This document shows, piece by piece, positions 26,141-36,178 of a stretch of 64,000 nucleotides of DNA. How positions within the stretch are numbered: the first letter of the stretch is position 1; each line of letters opens with the position of its first letter. Source of the stretch: JAICYJ01 sp963766445 (GTDB taxonomy: Bacteria > Actinomycetota > Thermoleophilia > Gaiellales > JAICJC01); the NCBI GenBank assembly GCA_963766445.1, contig CAVXZW010000019.1, positions 286,418-350,417 of the forward strand. The letters are read 5' to 3'. The notes beneath the pieces were generated by a model that saw only the letters and a program-made list of their open reading frames with translations, was not told the origin of the DNA and did no database searches. A program made the translations under genes and the position numbers.

Positions 26141-28068
26141 GTGCCGATATGGATCCACCGGGCGGCGCTGGCTGCCCTGATCGTCGTGCCGTTCGCATCC
26201 GCCTCCACGGCGGCTGCCGCCTCGACCGACGAGGCGGCGCTGGCGGCCCGGTTCGCGCCGGTCGTGCGGCTGGTCAACCAGCCGGAGAGCTGTGGCACGG
26301 GCGCCCCCTACGTGCCGATCGACGTGAACCTGCTGTTCGACGAACCGACCGTTGCGCTGCGCGGGCCGTGGGGCCCAAACGACCTGGTCAAGGTCGCGCC
26401 CAGCGCCGACGACCTGGCCGGCGGGCTGTACGACTACCACCTGGACTTCCCCGGGAACGCGCTCGACCCTGGATGCACCTACCTGGACTGGTCGCGGCGC
26501 CTCAACCAGGGCCACTCGCCGACCGTCTACGCGCACGTCTCCACCGACCCGGAGCTACCCGGGGCAGCTGGCGCTCCAGTACTGGATGTTCTACGTCTTC
26601 AACGATTGGAACAACCTGCACGAGGGCGACTGGGAGATGATCCAGCTCAACTTCCACGCCTCCGACGCCGCCCAGGCGCTGCACGAGACGCCGGCCGAGG
26701 TCGGCTACAGCCAGCACGAGGGAGCGGAGCGGTCGTCCTGGGATGACCCCAAGCTGCAGCTGGTGGGCGGGACGCATCCGGTGGTGTACCCGGCCGACGG
26801 ATCGCACGCGAACTTCTACGGCGAGGCGCTGTACCTGGGCGCGTCCGGATCGCAGGGCGTGGGCTGCGACGACACCCGAAACGCGGGGCTGGTCACGCAC
26901 CCGGCGGTGCAGACGATCCCCAGCGACCCGTCGCAGGCGGCCGCGGGGTTTCCCTGGATCGGGTTCCAGGGCCGCTGGGGCGAGCAGCAGCCGGCCTTCT
27001 TCAACGGGCCTACAGGCCCGAACCTGAAGGAGCAGTGGACAGAGCCGATCCGCTGGTCGCAGAGCTGGCGCGACCGCGCCTACGCCGTGCCTGCCGGCGG
27101 GGCGGCGGGGACGCGCACCACCGACTTCTTCTGCGGCGCCATGGCCGGCGGCTCGCGGCTGCTGTGGCGGGCGGTCAGCGACCCATGGCCGACCATCGCG
27201 GGCGTGCTGGCCGCGCTGGCGCTTCTCGTGTACGGCCTCAAGCGGGCCACCTGGCGCCCGACGGCGCCGTTGCGGCTGGCGCACCGGCGGGCATGGGGCC
27301 AGATCCTCTCGGCGGCGGCACGCATGTACGCCTCCCGGCTGCGTCTGTTCATCGGGCTCGGGGTGCTGATCCTGCCCGTCTCGCTGGTGATCACGATCCT
27401 GCAGGCGATCGTGCTGCACGCATCCAGCCTGTTCGGCGTCGAGGTCGACGGCGAGGCGGCCGGCGCCTTCGTGCTGGTGGTGGTGGCGATCGGCACGGCG
27501 CTGACGCTGCTCGGGCTCGGAGTCATGCAGGCGGCGACGGCGCTGGCGATGGTCGAGCTCGACGAGGGCCGGACGGTGCGCCCGATCCGCGCCTACCGGA
27601 TGGCACTGCGGCGGCTGTGGCCGGTGCTGGGTGCGATCGTGATTGCGGTCGTGGTGATCTCGGTGATGATCCCGTTCCTGTTCCTGATCCCGGTCGCGAT
27701 CTGGCTGGCGGTGCGCTGGGCGCTGGTGGTACCGGTGGTCATGCTCGAGGGTCTCGGCCCGCTGGCGGCGATCAGGCGCAGCAGCCGGCTTGTCCGCGGG
27801 GACTGGCTGAAGGTGGGGTCGCTGACGATCGTCAGCGCCGGCATCACGCTGGCACTCGGCCCGCTGATCGGGACGGCGCTGATCGTGCTGACCAGCGTGC
27901 CGCTGGGGCTGCTGAACCTGATCGCCGGCGTCGTCTACATGCTGACGATGCCGTTCATCGCGCTCACCACCATGTACGTCTACCTGGACACGCCGGGTCG
28001 GCGAGGAGCTGCGGCCGCCGCCCGACCCGAGCTGGCTGCCGGCCCAGATCGAGCTGTCGGCCGGATAG
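26141..28068 (+). CDS. Secreted Vps62-like domain fused to polytopic membrane domain (two frame breaks)
   Basis: About 641 residues when joined. A signal peptide ending in ASTAAAAS is followed by an extracytoplasmic domain with LALQYWMFYVFNDWNNLHEGD and VYPADGSHANFYG, typical of Vps62-related proteins. After a helix near the middle comes a membrane part with about five helices (ALSVLI-like stretches, RAYRMALRRLWPVLGAIV, IRRSSRLVRGDWLKV) resembling YciC/glycerophosphodiester-phosphodiesterase membrane domains. An extra C near 26555 and an extra base near 27993 break the frame. Removing them gives EELRPPPDPSWLPAQIELSAG as the tail. The start is GTG 26141. The function of either half is unknown, and the fusion is unusual. 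Confidence 0.72.
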
Positions 28069-28154
28069 GCGACCATGGCCGAGTCATCCGGTTCGGATGA
28101 AAGGCGCAGCCGGTCGCCATGCCATCGTCAGCTCACCCACAACAAGGAGTACGG

Positions 28155-28538
28155 ATGAGTTCGAGGGAGTTGAAACTGAGCGGCTGGTGGACGTTCGCAG
28201 CGATCCTGCTGGCGATCTCCGGCACCCTGGACGTGATCTGGGGCATCTCGGCGATCGGCCACTCGCACTTCTTCACGCAGCACGCCCACTACGTCACGGG
28301 CAATCTCCGCGCCTGGGGATGGATCACCGTGATCCTGGGCGCCCTTGAGCTGGTTGCAGCCGGGTCGCTGTTCGGCGGCGGCGAGTTCGGGCGCTGGTTC
28401 GGGATCTTCGCGGCGGCGTTCACGTCGATCGCCGCGCTGCTGTCGATCCCCGCCTACCCGTTCTGGTCGATCTGCATCTTCGCGATCTCCATCATCATCA
28501 TCTACGAGCTGGAGCGGGGACCGACCCGAGCCGCGTAG
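28155..28538 (+). CDS. Four-helix membrane protein, DUF7144-like
   Basis: 127 residues, MSSRELKLSGWWTFAAILLA onward, with four hydrophobic segments and the loop VTGNLRAWGWITVILGALEL characteristic of a small actinobacterial membrane family annotated DUF7144. AAGGAG precedes ATG 28155 at proper spacing. The function of the family is not known. It is independent of the preceding fusion gene, which ends 86 bases earlier, and converges on the propeller-like protein. Confidence 0.82.
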   Translation: MSSRELKLSGWWTFAAILLAISGTLDVIWGISAIGHSHFFTQHAHYVTGNLRAWGWITVILGALELVAAGSLFGGGEFGRWFGIFAAAFTSIAALLSIPAYPFWSICIFAISIIIIYELERGPTRAA

Positions 28539-28553
28539 CACCACCCGGATCGT

Positions 28554-29555
28554 CTACCGCATCGCGAAGCGGAACAGCCTGCCGTCGTGCGGGCCGTTGC
28601 TCGCCAGCCACAGCGTGGTGTTGGTGCCGCCGCCGACCGTGGGCAGGAAGTTCGCCGGAAGCGGCGTGCTGCCGAGCATGCGACCGGTTCCAGGGTTGAT
28701 CTGCCAGATCAGGCTGTGCCGGCGCTCGGTGTTCGTGACCACCCAGATGCGGCCGCTCGCGGCCAGCGCCAGCACCGGGATGCCGTGGCCGAGCGCGATC
28801 GGCGCGCCATCGGCGCCGCCCGCGGGGTGGACGCGCTGCAGGTAGCCGAGGTCGGCTCCCGCTGCTGAGGTCGCGGACTGGGTGACCCAGACCGAGCCGG
28901 CGGCGACGACGGGCGCGCTGTTCACGGGGGCGAGCCCGGCCTTCGGCAGCCGGCTGGGCCCGACCGAGACGAGATGGCGGTGGCCGGCGGGCGAGACGAC
29001 GAACAGCCTCTGGTGCGCGGCGATCCACGCTCCGCCGACGCCCGGCGCTCCCGCGAGCTGCCTGGCGACGGCCGGGCGGAGCTTCGAGGCGTGGACGCGC
29101 TGGACGTGGTGGCCCGTGAGCTTCCAGGTGCGGGTGCCGGAGCGGATGTAGTACGACGAGCCGCGAGTTGCCAGCGTGATGGTCTGTCCGGCATGGGCGT
29201 GGATGACCGCGTGCGGGAGACTGTGCTTCGCCGGCCGCAGCGTCGCGTGGCGCTCGACCAGACGGATCAGTCCGCCCTCACGGGCGAAGCTCGCGACCAG
29301 CAGCGTGTGGCCGTGCTTGATGATGGCCGCAGCGCCGGGCGCCGGGATGCTCCTGTCCGCGACCAGGCGGAACGGCCGTGTAGACGTCGGCGCCACCGTC
29401 ACGGGCGGCGGAGCGTGGCTGGAGCGGGTATCGCGCGCGATCACGACGACCGCCGTCACCGCGACCGCGAGCGCGATCACGGAGACCCACCGGCTCACCG
29501 GCCCGAACTTCTGGACAGGTCGAACGACGCTCTGCAACCCGACCCCCCTCGGCAA
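28554..29555 (-). CDS. Membrane-anchored beta-propeller-like protein
   Basis: Up to 333 residues. One N-terminal hydrophobic helix (VSVIALAVAVTAVVVIA) anchors an external domain made of repeated GG-x-W/IWVV blades: GVGGAWIAAHQRLFVV, AAGSVWVTQS, ALAASGRIWVVTN, GGTNTTLWLASN. This matches NHL/YVTN-type propellers. The listed start is a TTG; a GTG at 29498 just before the helix is also possible. There is no enzymatic motif, so a binding or sensing role is inferred. It is divergent from the LLM oxidoreductase. Confidence 0.78.
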   Translation of the reverse strand: MPRGVGLQSVVRPVQKFGPVSRWVSVIALAVAVTAVVVIARDTRSSHAPPPVTVAPTSTRPFRLVADRSIPAPGAAAIIKHGHTLLVASFAREGGLIRLVERHATLRPAKHSLPHAVIHAHAGQTITLATRGSSYYIRSGTRTWKLTGHHVQRVHASKLRPAVARQLAGAPGVGGAWIAAHQRLFVVSPAGHRHLVSVGPSRLPKAGLAPVNSAPVVAAGSVWVTQSATSAAGADLGYLQRVHPAGGADGAPIALGHGIPVLALAASGRIWVVTNTERRHSLIWQINPGTGRMLGSTPLPANFLPTVGGGTNTTLWLASNGPHDGRLFRFAMR

Positions 29556-29647
29556 ATCCCCTGCTCAGGCACCAGTATCGGGGCATCTTGCGCCGGAGGG
29601 AAGCCCCCTGATGAAAATGACCGACGGTGGTGCGGTAGCGTGCGGCC

Positions 29648-30463
29648 ATGAGGTGCGGGGTGATCCTTCCGGGCGGGACCGCGACGCAGCAGCTTGCGCA
29701 GGCGGAGGCGGCCGAGCGGGCCGGCTGGGATGGGGTGTTCGTGTGGGAGGCCGCCTACGGCATCGATGCCTGGACGCTGCTCGCGGCGATCGCGGCGCGC
29801 ACCGAGCGGGTGCGGCTGGGGACGATGCTGACACCGTTGCCGTGGCGCCGGCCATGGAAGGTCGCAAGCCAGGTGGTGACGCTCGACCAGCTCTCGCAGG
29901 GACGGGCGGTGCTGTCGGTCGGCCTGGGCGCGATCGCCACCGACCTGCCCGACACGGGGGAGCGGGTCGGCCTGCGTGAACGGGCTGAGATGATGGACGA
30001 GGGCATCGATCTGATCCGCGCCCTGTGGGCCGGACGCCGGCACTTCCATGGGTCGCACTACACCTACTCGTGCGACCGGGACGACCTGATCCGTGTCGGG
30101 CGGCCGGTGCAGGCGCGGATCCCGATCTGGGTGGTCGGGGTGTGGCCGCGGCCACGATCGATGCGGCGGGTGCTGCGATGCGACGGCATCATCCCGCAGT
30201 ACTCGGGAGAGGGCAGCCCGCAGCAGTTGCGCGACCTGCGCGAGTGGCTGGCAGAGCGCGGCGTGACGGAGCCGTTCGACGTGCTTTCCGAGGGCGAGAC
30301 GTCGACAGACGACGCCGGGCAGGCGGCGGCGATGGTGCGACCGTGGCGGGATGCGGGCGCGACCTGGTGGATGGAGACGCGCTGGGAAATGCCGCACGAC
30401 TCGGCCGGGCGGATGCGTGAGGTGGAGGAGCGGATCGCCGCCGGCCCCCCGTTGGTGCAGTAA
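29648..30463 (+). CDS. LLM-class flavin-dependent oxidoreductase
   Basis: 271 residues of the bacterial-luciferase-like TIM barrel: MRCGVILPGG, AERAGWDGVFVWE, RTERVRLGTMLTPLPWRRPW and the LDQLSQGRAVLSVGLG segment are all diagnostic. The family binds FMN or F420 and oxidises or reduces small organics; the cofactor here is not determinable by eye, though F420 is common in such organisms. It is shorter than typical 330-residue members, lacking some C-terminal insertions. ATG 29648 is the first Met. Confidence 0.88.
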   Translation: MRCGVILPGGTATQQLAQAEAAERAGWDGVFVWEAAYGIDAWTLLAAIAARTERVRLGTMLTPLPWRRPWKVASQVVTLDQLSQGRAVLSVGLGAIATDLPDTGERVGLRERAEMMDEGIDLIRALWAGRRHFHGSHYTYSCDRDDLIRVGRPVQARIPIWVVGVWPRPRSMRRVLRCDGIIPQYSGEGSPQQLRDLREWLAERGVTEPFDVLSEGETSTDDAGQAAAMVRPWRDAGATWWMETRWEMPHDSAGRMREVEERIAAGPPLVQ

Positions 30464-30616
30464 GCGATCTCTCGCCGCTTCACATTGACGTTCCGCGACA
30501 AGGCGAGCCGGGACGAGGACATCCAGGGCGGATCCGGCGGCCACAAGGAGAGCCTCGACAAGATGGAAGAGCTTTTGAAAGCAGTGCTCGATCCAGAAGC
30601 AGCGGTCGCTGGGTAG
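30464..30616 (+). pseudogene. Possible SRPBCC/AHSA1 C-terminal remnant
   Basis: Directly after the LLM stop, in the same frame, about 50 codons read FTLTFRDKASRDEDIQGG, then GGHKESLDKMEELLKAVL, ending at 30616. The RD...G...SLDKMEELL pattern resembles the last strand and helix of AHSA1-type START proteins. No start codon and no upstream domain exist, so it is at most a remnant. Confidence 0.35.
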
Positions 30617-30622
30617 AGGGGA

Positions 30623-30693
30623 AGCGGGCGAGGAGAATCGAACTCCCGTCTTGAGCTTGGAAGGCTCTTGCTCTGCCATTGAGCTACGCCCGC
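30623..30693 (-). tRNA. tRNA-Gly (anticodon TCC)
   Basis: On the minus strand the acceptor stem GCGGGCG (30693-30687) pairs with CGCCCGC (30630-30624). The D arm is GCTC-AATGGCA-GAGC. The anticodon loop CTTCCAA gives anticodon TCC, and the T arm contains GTTCGATTC. The 3' CCA is not encoded. It reads GGA codons. Confidence 0.95.
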
Positions 30694-30772
30694 GCGGCCC
30701 GGACATAGTACCGCTGTGGGAGCGGTCGGCCCGGCCGGTCGCCGGCGAGGTGCGGGCTACCATGACCACCCG

Positions 30773-32904
30773 ATGGAGCGCCTGATCCTGCGCAGCGCAG
30801 CGGTCTGTACGCGCCGCCCGTGGTGGGTGGTGGCGATCTGGATCGTGCTGCTGGCGGCCGCACTGCCGTTCTCCGGCAAGGCCCAGGGCGTGCTCTCCTC
30901 CGGCGGCTTCGACGTCCCCGGCTCGCAGTCGCAGCAGGCGATCGACTACCTGAACAACCAGCCCGGCCGTGGCGCCTACTCGTTCTCGTTCCTGGTCGAC
31001 GCCCCCACCGCCGCGGCCGCGCAGGCACGAGTCGCGCAGGTGCGCGCGCAGGTGGCCGCGCGCTACCCCGAGATCCATTTCACGACAGCGCCCCAGGACT
31101 CGCCCGACGGCGGCACCATCTCGTTCGTCGGCTTCGCGTCGGTCGATCAGAACCGCTCGCTCACGATCTCCCGCGACCTGAAGACCCTGGTGCAGAGCAC
31201 CGACCCGCCGGTTCGCACCTTCCTGCTGGGCCCGTCGGCCAACTACGCCACCTTCCAGGACATCACCGAGAAGGGGCTGCAGCGCGCGGAGCTGCTGTCC
31301 TCGCCGGTGATCCTGATCGTGCTGCTGGTGCTGTTCGGCGCCGTGGTGGCGATGCTGGTGCCGGCCGCGCTGGGAGCGCTTTCGGTGCTGATCACCTTCG
31401 CCCTCGTCTACCTGGTGGCGTCGCACACCGAGGTGTCGGTCTACGCGACCACGATGGTGACCATGATCGGCATCGGCGTCGCCGTGGACTACTCGATGTT
31501 CATCCTCGCCAGGTTCCGCGAGGAGCTGCTGGCCGGCGCCCCCACCGATCGGGCCGTTGCGACCGCGATGGCCACCTCCGGCACGGCCGTGGCCTTCTCG
31601 GGCATGACCGTGATCGTCTCGCTGGCCTCGATCTGGATCGTGCCGGTGCGCGCGGTGCAGTCGATGGCGCTGGCCGCGATCATGGTGGTGACCGTCGCCG
31701 TGCTGGCGGCCATGACGCTCTTGCCCGCGGTGCTGATGCTGCTCGGCCCGCGCATCAACGCGCTGCGCATCCCCGGCCGCAAGGAGCGGCCGCGGCCGCG
31801 AGGGCTTCTGGATGCGCTGGACGCGCGGCGTCATGCGCCGTCCGCTGCTGTCGGCGCTGGGGGCCGCCACGCTGCTGATCGTGCTGTCGCTGCCCGCGTT
31901 CTCGATGGTGACCGCCAACCGGTCGCTCGAGCAGCTGCCGCCGTCCACCGATGTCAGAGTGGGCAACGCGATCCTGACCAAGCAGATCACCGGCCCCGGC
32001 CAGGGCCGCGAGGGCGCGCTCACGATCCTGGTGCGCCCGCAGGACGCCGGCGGCTCCAGCCCGGCCGCCGTGGCCGCGCAGCTGCGCGCCCGGCTGGCCC
32101 GCGATCCCCTGGTCCAGGCCGCGACGGTGGAGCCGGCGCGGGCCCAGCCAGATCGTGGTCGGGCTGCTGCGGGTCGACCCCGAGTCGAGCCAGGCGGTCG
32201 ACGTGCTGGTGCCGCGCGTCCGCTCCTGGGTCGGCGGCCGCGGGCTGGTGAGCGGCCTGTCCGCCTTCAACCACGACCTCAACACCGAGGTCGGGGACGA
32301 CCTCTGGAAGGTGATGGCGCTGGTGCTGGGACTGTCCTACCTGGTGCTGCTGATGCTGCTTCGCTCCGTGCTGCTGCCGCTGAAGGCGGTGATCATGAAC
32401 CTGCTCTCGATCGGCGCCTCATACGGCGTGATCGTGGCCGTCTTCCAGTGGGGCTGGTTCGACTGGACCGGCTACCACTCGCTGGGCCACATCAACACGC
32501 TGAATCCGGCGCTGATACTGGCCATCACCTTCGGCCTGGCGATGGACTACGAGGTGTTCCTGCTGTCGCGCATCCGCGAGCGCTACGAGGCCACCGGCGA
32601 CAACACGCGCGCCGTCGCCGAGGGGCTGGCGTCGAGCGCCCGCACCATCACCTCGGCCGCCGCCATCATGACCATCGTGTTCGCGAGCTTCGTGTTGACC
32701 GGGGTGCCTGCGATCAAGGAGATCGGGCTGGGCCTGGCGGTCGCGATCGCCGTCGACGCCACCATCACGCGGCTGGTGCTGGTGCCGTCCACCATGCGGC
32801 TGCTGGGCCAGTGGAACTGGTGGCTGCCGGGCTGGCTCGACCGGCGCCTGCCGCACATGGCGCATGACGCCCCGCGGCGGGTCGCCTCCGAAACCGGCGA
32901 TTAG
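30773..32904 (+). CDS. MMPL-family RND transporter (two frame breaks)
   Basis: About 709 residues, typical of actinobacterial MmpL lipid or drug exporters. There is an N-terminal helix (WWVVAIWIVLLAAALPF), two large external loops, and two blocks of six helices with the signatures GVAVDYSMFILARFREEL and GLAMDYEVFLLSRIRERYE. The Asp-Tyr of each is the proton-relay pair. Extra bases near 31802 and 32145 shift the frame; corrected, the joins read RGFWMRWTRGVMRRP and SQIVVGLLRVD. ATG 30773 precedes the first helix. It lies 79 bases from the divergent tRNA-Gly. Confidence 0.87.
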
Positions 32905-32978
32905 CTCCGTCCGACCCCCCTGCGATGCTTCTTTGTCCGGCCCGTAAGGTCGGCGCAGGCGGAAAGGACGGTCCTCAC

Positions 32979-34262
32979 ATGCTCTGGTTGATAGTCGGAA
33001 TCGTGATCGGAATCATCGTCGCCCTGGCGGCGTTGCGGCCGCGCCTGGCCGAGGTCGGCGTGCTGCGGCGCGAACGCGACGGGTACGCGAATGAGGCGTC
33101 GCGGCTGGAGGGCCGCCTGGAGAGCGAGCGGGCGATGGCCGAGGACCGGTTCAAGTCACTGTCGGCCGACGCGCTGAAGCAGAACAACGAGCAGTTCCTG
33201 ACGCTGGCGAAGCAGGCCCTGGGCACGTATCAGAGCGAGGCCAGGGGCGAGCTGGAGAAGCGCGAGAAGGCGGTCCAGCAGCTGGTGGCGCCGATCTCGG
33301 AACAGCTCAAGCTGGTGGACACGCGTCTGGAGCGGCTCGACCGGGACCGCGTCCAGAGCTCCAGCGTGCTGCAGCAGCAGCTGCGCACGATGGTCGAGTC
33401 GCAGGAGCGTCTGCGCGGCGAGACCGGAGCGCTGGTGGCGGCTCTGCGCAAGCCCCAGGCGCGTGGCCGCTGGGGGGAGATGCAGCTGCGAAACGTGGTC
33501 GAGATGGCCGGCATGGTCGGCTACTGCGACTTCGCCGAACAGGTGACGGTGCGCGACGACGATCGCACCCTGCGCCCCGACCTGGTCGTGAACATGCCCG
33601 GCGGCAAGAAGGTGGTGGTCGACGCCAAGGCGCCGCTGCAGGCCTTCCTGGATGCCTACGACGCCACCGGTGACGTCGACCGCGACCGGCACCTGGCGGA
33701 GCACGCGCGGCTGCTGCGGGACCACGTGCGCAAGCTGTCGGCACGCAGCTACTGGTCGCAGTTCCCGGAGGCGCCCGACTTCGTGATCCTGTTCCTGCCC
33801 GGCGAGCACTTCTACAACGCGGCGCTGGAGGCCGACCCCACGCTGATCCAGCAGGGCGTCGAGCAGAAGGTGCTGATCGCCACGCCCACCACCCTGATCG
33901 CGCTGCTGCGCGCCGTGCACTACGGCTGGCAGCAGGAGAAGGTGGCCGAGAACGCGCGCGAGATCAGCGAGCTGGGCCGCGAGCTGCACTCGCGGCTGGG
34001 CACCGTGGCGGGGCACGTGAACGCGCTCGGCAAGCGGCTGGGCGGGGCCGTCGACGCCTACAACTCGGCGGTCGGATCGCTGGAGACGCGGGTGCTGGTC
34101 AGTGCTCGTCGCTTCACCGAGCACAGCGTGGTCGGCGAGGACAAGCAGATCCAGATGCTGGAGCCGGTCGACCGCGTGCCGCGGGCGCCGCAGGCGCCGG
34201 AGCTGACGGCGGTCAGCGACGACGAGGTGGTCGAGGCGCCGCGCACGCTGGGCGCCGCCTGA
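32979..34262 (+). CDS. rmuC: DNA recombination protein RmuC family
   Basis: 427 residues. One N-terminal membrane helix (LWLIVGIVIGIIVALAAL), a long coiled coil rich in Glu/Arg/Gln, then the conserved RmuC nuclease-like core with ARGRWGEMQLRNVVEMAGM, DLVVNMPGGKKVVVDAKAPL and DFVILFLPGEHFYNAALE. RmuC limits inversions at short repeats in E. coli. The frame is intact and of normal length. ATG 32979 immediately precedes the helix; upstream is GGAAAGGA. It is convergent with the TetR gene (4-base gap). Confidence 0.93.
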   Translation: MLWLIVGIVIGIIVALAALRPRLAEVGVLRRERDGYANEASRLEGRLESERAMAEDRFKSLSADALKQNNEQFLTLAKQALGTYQSEARGELEKREKAVQQLVAPISEQLKLVDTRLERLDRDRVQSSSVLQQQLRTMVESQERLRGETGALVAALRKPQARGRWGEMQLRNVVEMAGMVGYCDFAEQVTVRDDDRTLRPDLVVNMPGGKKVVVDAKAPLQAFLDAYDATGDVDRDRHLAEHARLLRDHVRKLSARSYWSQFPEAPDFVILFLPGEHFYNAALEADPTLIQQGVEQKVLIATPTTLIALLRAVHYGWQQEKVAENAREISELGRELHSRLGTVAGHVNALGKRLGGAVDAYNSAVGSLETRVLVSARRFTEHSVVGEDKQIQMLEPVDRVPRAPQAPELTAVSDDEVVEAPRTLGAA

Positions 34263-34266
34263 CCGG

Positions 34267-34844
34267 TCAGACCTGGGCGGGCGGCCGAGCCAGGCCGTCC
34301 ACCGTCCGCTCGAGCATCGCCCGCAGCGGCCCCTCCGCGAACCCCTCCTGCGGAACCGATAGCTGCGTCAGCAGCGCCCCCTCGATCAGGTTGCTGAGGA
34401 TCTCGGCGGCCTGGCCGGGCTCGGGCAGCCCGCGCTCCCCGCCAGCGACTCGATGCCGGCAAGGTAGGCCTGGTTCCAGCGCTCGGCCAGCGGCCGCAGC
34501 TCGGGCCGCCGTCCCGCCTCCAGCACCAGCTCGTACTGCGCGGCCAGCGGCGCCTGGTCGTCGTCGCAGATGGCCGCCACGACGCTCAGCAACCGGCGCA
34601 CGAGCTGCGCAGGATCGGCCGGGCCGGGCGGTGCCGACTCGCGCCGCACCGCCGCGATCGAGCGATCGATCGCCAGCTCCAGTGCCTCGTGCACGAGCGC
34701 GTCCTTCGACGCGAAGTGGTACGTGGTCGAGGCCAGCGCGACGCCCGCCTCCGCGGCCACCGCCCGGTGCGTGGCGCCGTCTGCGCCGTGGCCGGCGATC
34801 ACCCGCAGCGTCGCCTCCAGGATCACCGCGCGGCGATCGCTCAC
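34267..34844 (-). CDS. TetR-family transcriptional regulator (one frame break)
   Basis: About 192 residues. The N-terminal helix-turn-helix reads ILEATLRVIAGHGADGATHR and ASTTYHFASKDALVHEALEL. One G is missing from a G-run near 34441, and restoring it continues LAGERGLPEPGQAAEILSNL and the tail GLARPPAQV. GTG 34844 overlaps the stop of the upstream amine oxidase (GTGA), so the two are one transcript. It is the natural candidate to bind the perfect palindrome at 36156-36173 upstream of that transcript, giving autorepression relieved by an amine or aldehyde inducer. Confidence 0.82.
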
Positions 34845-36127
34845 GGCCCGGTCTGGCGCAGCCAGGCGCCGGCCCGCAGGCCCGACTCGATCGCTCCGTC
34901 GATGAAGCCCGACCAGCCCGCCGCCAGGTCGGAGCCGGCCAGCAGCACCGGACCCTCCGGCCGCCGCATCTCCTCGTAGTAACGGCTGTACCAGCCCGGC
35001 CGGTGGATCGCCCACGTGCCCCGCGAGAACTCGTCGGCGAGCCAGTCGTGGGCCGACGCGTCGACCGCCCGGTAGCCCGGGATGATCCGGTCGAGGTCGT
35101 CCTGGACGCGGGGCAGATCGCTCGCGTCGTTCAGCGCGGCGTCGTAGCCGAAGCCGATCATCACCTGCGTGCCGTCGTCGTTCATGAACTCGGTGTCGAG
35201 GTAGCCGAAGGGGTGTCCCGGCCGGATCGCGTTCTGGGAGATCGGCTCGCCGTCGGCGTGGATGAAGATCTTGATCCCGCGCGACGCCTGGCCCAGGGCG
35301 ATCGCCTCCAGCTTCAGCTCCGACAGCGCGGGCTCGAACTCGATCGCCCCGAGCGTGTTCAGCGGCACCGCCACCACCGCCCGCGCCGCCGGCAGCAGCT
35401 CGCCCGCGCGCGTCTCCACCTCGACGCCGTCGCCGCGCCGTCTCACCGCCGCGACCGGCGTCGACAGCCGCGTCTCGTACGCGGCACCGCCGGCGATCGC
35501 CTCCAGCAGCCCGCGGGTGCCTTTGGTCAGCGTCACCCGCCCGCCCGTGTACTGGGTCAGCGCCAGGCTGTAGCCGGAGAGCGCGTGCCAGCGAAGCACG
35601 CTGGCGGCGCCGGCCTCGTCCAGCGGGCCGTGGGCGAGCGACTCCAGCTCGGCCCACAGCACCTCGCGCTGCTCCTCGTCGAGGTCGAGCTCGTCCACCC
35701 GCTGGGCGATCGTCAGCCGGTCGATCCGCGCCAGCTCATCGATCGCGAGCGTCGGGTGGTGCGGGTTCGGCAGCGACCGCTCGACGCCGCCCACGAACTG
35801 CAGCCAGCCGCGGTTCGCGATCGCGTCCCGCGCGGCGACCGTCCCGGTGCGCCGGTCATCGCCCACGTACCAGGCGGTCACGTCGGGGTCGCCCGACAGC
35901 TCGACGGTCAGGCCGGCGCGGGTGATCTCGGAGAACGTGTGGGGCTGGTGCCAGTGCACCCAGCCGCCGCCATACTCGATCTGGTGGCCGTTCCAGGGAG
36001 CCGTCCAGGTGCGGCCGCCCAGCCGGTCGCGCCCCTCCAGCAGCAGCACGCTGCGACCGTCCCTCGCCGCCTCACGGGCGGCGGTGACCCCGGCGAATCC
36101 ACCTCCGACCACGACCACATCGTGCAT
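34841..36127 (-). CDS. Flavin monoamine oxidase family protein
   Basis: 428 residues. The N-terminal FAD motif DVVVVGGGFAGVTAAREA, GRDRLGGRTWTA, the second FAD contact, and the C-terminal LLAGSDLAAGWSGFIDGAIESG are those of monoamine/polyamine oxidases. It oxidises primary or secondary amines to imines with O2 or another acceptor. ATG 36127 has GAGGGAG six bases upstream; a GTG at 36142 is an alternative. It overlaps the TetR gene downstream. Lack of a signal peptide indicates a cytoplasmic enzyme. Substrate unknown; together with the next flavin oxidase it suggests amine or polyamine catabolism. Confidence 0.88.
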   Translation of the reverse strand: MHDVVVVGGGFAGVTAAREAARDGRSVLLLEGRDRLGGRTWTAPWNGHQIEYGGGWVHWHQPHTFSEITRAGLTVELSGDPDVTAWYVGDDRRTGTVAARDAIANRGWLQFVGGVERSLPNPHHPTLAIDELARIDRLTIAQRVDELDLDEEQREVLWAELESLAHGPLDEAGAASVLRWHALSGYSLALTQYTGGRVTLTKGTRGLLEAIAGGAAYETRLSTPVAAVRRRGDGVEVETRAGELLPAARAVVAVPLNTLGAIEFEPALSELKLEAIALGQASRGIKIFIHADGEPISQNAIRPGHPFGYLDTEFMNDDGTQVMIGFGYDAALNDASDLPRVQDDLDRIIPGYRAVDASAHDWLADEFSRGTWAIHRPGWYSRYYEEMRRPEGPVLLAGSDLAAGWSGFIDGAIESGLRAGAWLRQTGP

Positions 36128-36155
36128 TGCCCGCTCCCTCACCGAGTGACCACCA

Positions 36156-36173
36156 CTGGTACAAATGTACCAG
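36156..36173. promoter_or_regulatory. 18-bp perfect palindrome, probable TetR operator
   Basis: CTGGTACA-AA-TGTACCAG has 8-bp arms with a two-base centre. It lies 28 bases upstream of the amine-oxidase start and right after the stop of the upstream flavin oxidase. Its size and symmetry suit a TetR dimer, and a TetR gene is in the downstream operon. Confidence 0.68.
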
Positions 36174-36178
36174 GTCGG

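Noticed and set aside
29495..32023. Very long minus-strand open frame (842 codons) across the LLM, tRNA and MmpL genes
   Set aside because: Composition is Arg/His/Gln-rich with no domain, typical of an antisense shadow in high-GC DNA, and it crosses a tRNA and two well-supported genes.
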